Positions 50,401 through 59,400 of a stretch of DNA of 64,000 nt are shown in pieces; position 1 is the stretch's first letter; every line of letters begins with the position of its first letter. The position numbers and the translations under genes are program-made. The notes below the pieces were generated by a model. It saw only the letters and a list, made by a program, of their open reading frames with translations, did not search any database and had not been told where the DNA came from. The stretch comes from Schistosoma mansoni (lineage: Eukaryota; Platyhelminthes; Trematoda; Strigeidida; Schistosomatidae). The stretch spans positions 21,512,909 to 21,576,908 of the forward strand of contig NC_031502.1 of assembly GCF_000237925.1 (NCBI RefSeq), read 5' to 3'.

Positions 50401-53370
50401 ACAGTTAATTTGCAAAATAACAATCAATTGTCTCAATCTTCAATATTCCTTCTGTAAATACCAATCCATCTTATCTAATTTTATTGTTTAAGCATTTTCT
50501 TACCAATAGCGTTTTATTTCAGTTCTTTCCTTATCGGTCTTCTGCCAAAATACATTCTATGTCTGACCATCACCATATACTACTTATGAGAATGTAAGTA
50601 GACCACGCCACATGATGATTGTGTGGACCTATACCAGGTAGTTTGAACCTAGCAATGCATTTAAGTCAAATTATCAACGACTACATAGACTAATGTCACT
50701 TGTCAGTTTTTCACCCTTATCTTTATTTCAACCTACTCTCATACTAGTCAACATCAGGCGTCTAAAACTAAAACACTCTTTCGTCCAAGATGTTAAGTTG
50801 TCTCCTTCATGCCCACTGAACAAATAATGGCTATCGTGAATGACCGACCTGATAACGCCAATTGAAGTGATCAGTGTTAGGGATTAACTCTGAATGCAAA
50901 TATTACTATTCGAATGTGGTTTGACACTCACCGACTAGTATCTCAAACACATGTGAAGACGCTTACGCCAAAGGCTGACAATATAACTAAGTTGTCTCTG
51001 AACCATTGTAGCTAGGTTGAAGACTGTGAAGACGGGGTGAACATTTGGGAATGTGATGCATTATCAGGTTTATGTAACAGACTGAGAATGCATACATACA
51101 TACAAACACAAATTACTATATAAATACAACCTCATACCATTAGAATTCTAGGGAGAAATATAACAAAATAAAATAAAAAGACTTACATTGTGAAATTATC
51201 TGATTAGACAATTCAATAGATTTAATTTCCCAATGTTCTAAATTCGTATTAGATTCTGTCATTGTAACAATGTTAGACGGTTGTGTTGATGGAGGCGGCG
51301 GTATTAGTGAACCTTGGTAATTAACATTATTTATCTGTTCAATGATATCATATTGTGTTTGTTCAAGTCGTTCAAGTTTCAATTTCGTTTCATTCAATTG
51401 GTCTAAAAGCAAAATATTTCGTAATAAATAAAGAATGGTTGATATAATGAATAATCATGAAGTATCAATAATTAGTATTATCATTGTGAAATAGATACTG
51501 AGAAAATATATACAATCTAAATATAAGGGATTAAACATGGGTTTGGAAAATGTTCGAATCAGATGAAACACAATTGTAGCAAATCTCAAGGGGATTTCGT
51601 GGAGATTTTAGTAATTTTTATATAGTTGAGATCATGAGTCAATTGAAGCTAGACCACCACGGAAAACCCGGAGGTACTAGACAGCTGTTTCATCCTATTG
51701 TGGGACTCCTCAGTGTCAGTGCGCATCCATGATCTAGCCTTACGAGTTTCGAACCCAGGACCTACTAGTCTCACAACAGAACATTTAACCGATAGACCAC
51801 TGGGCCGGCATCAAACGGTGTTAATGTCTAACCTTAACCAATCCACGAGTTTGCGCGACCAACTTCCATTGTACTGTTGTAGATACCTGTCTCTACCTGA
51901 CATGGATTAGCTCCACTGGTCACGACTTCTCACTAGAACTCCAGGAATTACCTCATGGAGCCAGTCACTAGTGAGCTTCCTGGTTTTCCATGGTGGTCTA
52001 GCTTCAATTGACTAATGATCTCAACTATATAAAAAATATTAAGGTTATTTTTCGCATGAACTGATATATATATATATATCAATCAGAAAACTAGGAAGTA
52101 ATGAAAAGTTGTTACATACCAATTTGAAGCTCTTCATCAGTACACACATATACACCACTGTTTCTTACTATATTAGTGAAATTATAGGGACTTATAATAT
52201 ATTTCATCACTGTTATCGTTGAGTGAACTTATCAAAATTCTCTTCAGGTTGATATTGTATCGATTGACTCTAATGCAACTTTCTTGTTCATCTTAAACTA
52301 TATCATCATTGTATTATTCACATCGTCATCGTAAGAATGTATACAGAACAGTTAGTTAGATCAAATAAGAGATATCGTAATCAGTAGGTTATACAACCAT
52401 CAAACATATTGATAACGGCAGACCTATTATTGTTCCGTGTTTACTACTTTCATTTTCTTCTTTCAAGATTTATCTACTTACACCTGTTACCCCTCGTGGA
52501 GGAGCATAGGTCGCCCACAACCACTTTTTTTTAAAAAACATGGAAGCACTCTTTGCTACATATATCATTTAAAAATAGGACGTTTCAATGCTCCTAGTAA
52601 AAAAAGTGTTAATTATCAACTGTTAAATCCCATAACATATAGATTATTCTGATATGTTTATGATGCTATAAGTAATGTTAATTTCTTAGGGTAATGATGT
52701 TCTAGTAATACCGCATATCAAATACTATAATGATATATCTGATATGGGAAGATGAAAAGGTGATATAATTTCAAGTCAATTTTTTCGGTACTGATTCAGT
52801 ATGAATTTGATCCGGAGACACAGACGCGAACTACTGTTTAATGTAACATTTATATTTCCTGTATCCATTCAAATGAACTAAATTCAATGTGTTTGGGAAG
52901 TAACCCTAAGTATTTCTCCGTCTATTATAGTATTATCATGTGTGTGTTTTGGCCTAATACCAACTAATTTTGGTAATGCATTTTGAAAAAGCAATAAACT
53001 TTATTTATACCAGTCTTTTTTACCCTCACTTCCCGGATACTATATTGACAACGAGGAGATAACAATAGTAATGATGGCAATTTACAAGTTTCTGTACCCT
53101 TAAAACTATCTGGTTCGAGTTATAACTCAGTTTTCAGTTATAAATAAATATATTTTTTAAGTCAAAGTTTCAGTTAACGATGCAGTCATTGGTTTTCTTT
53201 AAAAAAAGAACTAACATTGATTTCAACGCGGAACTAAAGTCAATTTCCCAATTTAGAAATAAAGTCATTAAATCTCGGTCATGTCAATCAGAGTCTCCAA
53301 CTATTTCTAACGATAGTCGCTCGTACCGCAACCAAGTAGCCTGTACCTGGCAACATGTCCTAGACCAGAA

Positions 53371-53411
<41 letters not shown>

Positions 53412-56400
53412 ACGGCAAGAGTGAACCAACAACGCTTAGATCTTTCGGCTGACACTGATGTGTTTTTTTTAAAAAAACATCCAATCACAACTTTAATTTA
53501 TTCGCTACATTCCACAACAAAAAACAAGTTATTTCGGTGATATTTGATTTTAAATATAAGACATCACTGAGGAACTGAACCGATCATAATGACGACAGAA
53601 AAAATTCGGTAGAAATTGAAATGTGGCAAGGAATAGGGGTTCTAACTATTAGAATAGAACGAAGAGGTGCTTGTTAAAATAAAACCTAAATGCACGGCGT
53701 ACAATCAGGTATAATATGTATGTATTTTTATTTAAACATATAAATATTGGTACAAAGGAACACCAGATATTTATGCGCCACACAAATCTCATTCGATTTG
53801 TGTGATGGCTGTGATACTGCCCAGATGCCCAAACTGAAACAGGTGGTTTACTTAAAGGGCCACACCCGGAGTCTTTGACCTAAAGATCTGATTCACAAGG
53901 CAGTGGAGCATCGTGAGGAGATGCAGTCCCATGGTAGCCGGTGACCAACGATTGATTCATACTCCATTTGTTCTTTCAGGATACTGGAGCACATATGCAC
54001 TATTGGTTTGGAATGGGGATTTTCCAACTGCCCTAGGTGAACTTTCTTTGTCCACCAACCCGGTTAAAGCGCCGGATATTCGCTTTTCGTCTTCTTGATT
54101 TCGTAAATAACACTCCCGCCACGAGAAGGCAATGAGTAGGACTTCCCTGACAGAGGCTATATACGCGCCGCCATGTGAGAGCATTTGGAGAGGGAGAGCG
54201 GATTCTCCCCACTCTCAGCCGTGCCAGGGCATTTGGGGGATATGTATGTGTGGATGTATGGATCTTGACGTAGAAATTGGTTTTATAATCAATGAAGTTT
54301 GCCACATACCAGTAGAAAATAAAGGTAGTATAGAGTTAAACTGTATTTGTGATTGAAAAAAAAATTAACCTCAATAAACATACTAAGTATTTTATAAATA
54401 AACAAAAATAATTTTTTTTGTTCTTAAATAATCTCACCTAATATGTATTCGAATTGTTTACTTTGTTTTTCTGAATTCATCGATAACATTTCCAAATGAT
54501 TTAAAATTCTATTCATTTCATTATTATTTTTCCTGTTATCGTCGTCGTTGGTATTGGGTTTGTTGTTGTTATGATTGTCAAGGTCAGCAGTTTCATTAAC
54601 TTTATCTATTCTGTTAATTGTCGCATTTAAAGCATCTTCTTCTTTTAAAATTGACTTCAAATCTTCAAATGATTGATAGTTACGATAATCATCATCATCA
54701 TCGCCTTGTTCGTTGACATTGTCAACAGCACGGCCACCGCCTTCACCTTCCCCACCACCACCACCGTCATCATCAACAACAACAACGAAATTACAAGTGT
54801 TTAACGATGCAGAGGTAATATCCAATGATGATGAATTTTGTAAATGGTCTTCTTTTGCAGTAGTAGTAGTAGTAGTAGCAGTGGTCGACCATAATGTAGT
54901 GTCATTAGTTGGTGACATTGTTAACGATAGTTGAGATGGTAATGGAGGCGGCAACAGTACCGACGGTGGGGACACTGACGATGTTGTGGTCGTTGTTGTT
55001 AAAAAGATCAAGTCATTCTCATCTACGTGATTAGTAATAGTATATGCTTCATTGTTTAAATTATTATTATTATTATTACTATCATGACTTGGACTACTTG
55101 AATTTAATGGGATTTTATTCGTTGTTGTGTCTGGTCAAACAATTAATAATAATGGATTGCGTGAAAACAAAAATTAAATAAATAAATGAATGAATATTAA
55201 TAACAGAATTTAAATCATTCAATGAAATGTTTTTACATATGATACATTGCTAGATTTTTATTTAGGAAGTAACTCAGTGGATCTATGTCCTCAGCTAATA
55301 ATACATGTAAGCCAGTCACGGTTTGAATAGCTAATCGGTAATGTACGTGAAGCTGAGTGATGTGGGGTCGAAACCCGACAAGAACTATCAGTTCCCACGA
55401 AATTTCATGTATGCCTTGATGACGAGGAAGGTTTTCCAGGGACTACCTTTCCAACCACTTGATATTTCAACGTAGTGTTAAATCACTTAGACAGTTAGGT
55501 CGATGGGATTAGGTCAGTTTTAAAAGATAAGATAAGCATGAAATCGGTCTTTACTCAGTGACAATCACAGCATGTCATTTACTGTTTATAAGAAGCTAAA
55601 GATTGCTTTGATCAGAAAGTCAACTTATTTCTAAAACATTTGGTTGAAAAACAAAAACACGCTGACACAAAGAACGAAGTCCATGCAATTATATTGATGA
55701 AAATTTATTATAGAGACGAACTTATTTGGAGTTCGAGATGAATCAAGAATACATGAACCAACTGAGACGATTCAAAAAACTTACGAATTTTGGAAGATAT
55801 GTGATTTATCAATTCAAATCACAAATTGATCTTAGCCAAACCACCATTGAAAACCTGGGAGAACTGGACGGTCGAGGTCGTGGGTGCGCACTGCCGAGGA
55901 GTTAAAAAAAACTAGGACGAAGTGGCCATTCATGTTTTAGATGATAGTGTAGCTAAGATCAGTTCGTGATTTGAACTGAAAGACATCATCCTGATTTTGA
56001 CTGACATGGTCCTATAGTGTAGTAACACCCTAGAATGGATAGTGTATTTCAAACTTGAAAAAATTTAGCGCTGTAAACGATGTATATATACACTGGTTAC
56101 AGTAAAGAATTTAACAAATAGCCAATTACCCGACAGTAATTTGTCCACAGAATCGGGTGCATTGTCTTCAGAATCGATCTCTCCATTATCATCGTCGTTA
56201 TCGTTTTCACCAACTACAACATCACTCCTATGATGCTGTTGATCAGTTCTCGTAGTAATTTCAGTTTGAGGTGTATAGTTATCATTCGTACTGCATAACA
56301 ACTGTAGACAGTTCATAGGTGGAAAGTCGGAAATCGTAGTTTCATCAGCCGTTTTCGTAATAGATTCAACAACGCTAGTGTTAGAAAAACAGTAAAACAC

Positions 56401-59400
56401 TAAATAATTTATATTGTTGATCATATGATTCCGTCAGTCAGTCGTAATCAACATAGAGCCACGCAAAAATATCTACGTTATAACCGGAATAAGTGGTTGA
56501 GGAAATCCGGTGACATGACTAAAAATCGTTCATAATGGCACAAATTAACTATATATATATATATATATATACCCTTTCGATCTATCTTTTCGAGTCATGT
56601 TCCGAAAGTTCAGCTTTTCACATTATCATTTCTACCACACTATTTCAAATCCACTATTCCTTTTGTTGTGTTAGTACAGTAGGCGAGATTAAACTTTATG
56701 GACGAGCCAATCAGCTTTCGTTGGTTTTCAGGGTCACGGCGCTAAGTTCGGTACCTAATACTTACGTACGGTCGGTTTACAACGGATTTTAGAGAATACG
56801 TGTTAATTCAGCGTCTACAAGATAAGCGATTATTAACATTCTGGCGCGAAATTCAATTATCCATTTGTATAAATAGAGTTTTGGCATTATAGTTGATGTC
56901 AGTTCCTGATGAAAACCCTAAGTATAATTCCTAAACTTAATCATGAACTGTAGATCATAATTTGAATTCTTCACACAGGTTTATAACCCTCATTTAGTCT
57001 TAGTTATTATGTTGACACTCTCAGGGTCACTCTAGCGTCGCTCAAAGGTCGTCCATAAATTATAGTCTCACCCTTAACCCTAACCCTAAACCTTAACTCT
57101 AACCCTGAACCATAAACCATACCAACAACAATGAAGCTATGTGGTCGAGGCTAAAAGAATTTTTGAGACCTTATCATGGCTCCAGATGTCGACTACTATG
57201 GAGCCATATGGATGTGTTCCTGTACCGTATGCACTATGATTTTAGAACTTCTGAACCTATATCTGACCTTGAGAAGTTTTCGAGCCATGCAAAAGAAGAG
57301 TATCCGCTTTAATTTTTTAGTTTTGCATAATATATTTTTACTGTATACTAACTGTCTTCTGATTGGCTAATATTTCTCAAGGTCATTTGAGATTCGTTCA
57401 AAGGTCGTCCATAAAGTTTAGTCTCGCCGTACAGTATGGCGATTTGGGCTAACGCATATTTGTGCGATGTACTACGATGACCAACTGACTAGGACAAATG
57501 TGTATTAGCTCAATTTGGTTTACCGCACATCAGCAAGATGAGATAAAGTTAAGATGAATAATGGCACCAACGTGGCACCAATGATATTGAGGAAGACGAG
57601 GCGATAGAGAATCTGTTTTGAGAAAACAGAGTGAGAAGGTATATATGGTGAATGCATTTGAACCAATGCAACCGGTTTTGAGCCATGTCATCCATCTTCA
57701 AATAGTAATCATCGTTACAATTTGGACATCAACCAAGTAGTCTGCACCTATTAGTATAGCTCAGACTGAAAGTCAATAACTTCATGAACTGATGTCAAGT
57801 TCTAATTTGGCCGCTGCTAGATTTCTTCCAACAAAGATTCCGTGTAGAGATAGTTGGTTGGGCATACGTAACGCGGATCCTAGTTACCACAGTCGATAAC
57901 GATTATTATTCCTGTCAACCGATTCGCCAACCTTATACTAACATGCTTTTCAAAGTAATTTGAACACCTATCATGGATGAACGCATTTGTAAACACGAGT
58001 ATATAGTATTTACAAAAAATACATATGCACTAACATGAATGGCCATTTACATGGATTCATTCAAATTAACGAGTTTGATTATAAGATTTTTAAGATGACA
58101 AAAATCTATAGATCAATGATCAAGAATTCAACTGCATTTGTTACAGTGTATGGATAACTCAACGAGACAATCTAAGAAAAAAAAGCAGAGAGTATGACTA
58201 GTGAAAAAAGATTCATGAAAAGAATATAGAACATAAAACTCACAGTTCTTCAGTCGACTGATTATTCATGTTTAACAATGTTACAGAAAGAACATTTTGA
58301 AGTTTTTCCGCTTCTGGTGGTTCATTTTGACTCGGAGAAATTGTTTCCATATTAAGATGGAAACTGGAATTATCCTCAATTTCAGTTTTAATCTCCATTA
58401 TCAATGGATTTTCCAAAAGGTTAGGCATCAAAGAATTATGACTAGAAAAGATTGTTTAGACATAAATGAAATGATCAATGTGATAAATGAAGAAATTGGA
58501 TTTGTAAATTAAATAGTGATATACTAACTAAGATATACTACTGAACATGATGTAATTGTAAAAGACTAATCAGTAAAGTTAATTTAAATGTAGTCCTGAT
58601 TCTTGGTATCTAATAAGTCCTATAGTTGAACACTTAGATATTGACTTTTCAGTTCACGGAAATCTTCCACTCTGGAAAATCGGACGAAAATCAAAGTACA
58701 AGAAATACAAAAGCTTGACTAATAAGGTTGGATTATGTACAATAATCGAGAGAGTATTTCTAGGATAATAGACGAATTAATGATTATAGACGTTTTGAGA
58801 AAAGATGCAAAATTGTAAAAAAAAAGGTTTCATATAATTAATTATTCAGGGATAAAGAAAGAACAACCACTCGTTCTCTAGATTTTACCTAGACGTTTCC
58901 AATGAGTACTAATTGACCCCAGTGTTTTTGGGAGGTTGTACATACATATTTTAAATAAATACTGTGGAATAATGATTGAATTACTTAAGGTATAGAACGT
59001 TAACCTACTACGTTGAAAATTTAAACCCTACTGTAAGTGTATCAAACTGAGTAGCTGGCCCATAGCACAAAAAGTTTATGTTAAAAAGTCGCTCCCATGT
59101 TGGAGTGAAACGTTTACCAAACATTGCATTTCAAATATTTGGAATTATCGACAGCTGTTTGTAGTGAATATATGTAGAGTAGTGAATTCCAAAATACCAG
59201 ATGAAAAACACAAATATCGTGAGAGATCTTAAAGTGAAATGATCAATTGAATCAAGAGCTAAGTAGCAACATCTCCAAATGTGGGAACATTGACGTGGGG
59301 GGGGGGTTCGAATATACAGTAGTAATCCTCACAAGGTTGCAGATATGACAAATATAGTAGCTGGAGATGTACATCGATACATGAAATATCCTACTACTAG

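Noticed and set aside
54713-54934. Plus-strand Pro/Ser-rich open frame
   Set aside because: Antisense of the triplet-repeat-rich EDC4 exon 55130-54438.
55320-55460. tRNA-like piece (GGTCGAAACCCGAC) with a TTTTCCAGGGACT tail
   Set aside because: Too degenerate to place in the HH-SINE family with confidence.
57071-57118. Chromosome end
   Set aside because: The telomere-like tract is short, degenerate and internal, with EDC4 exons on one side and LINE fragments on both.
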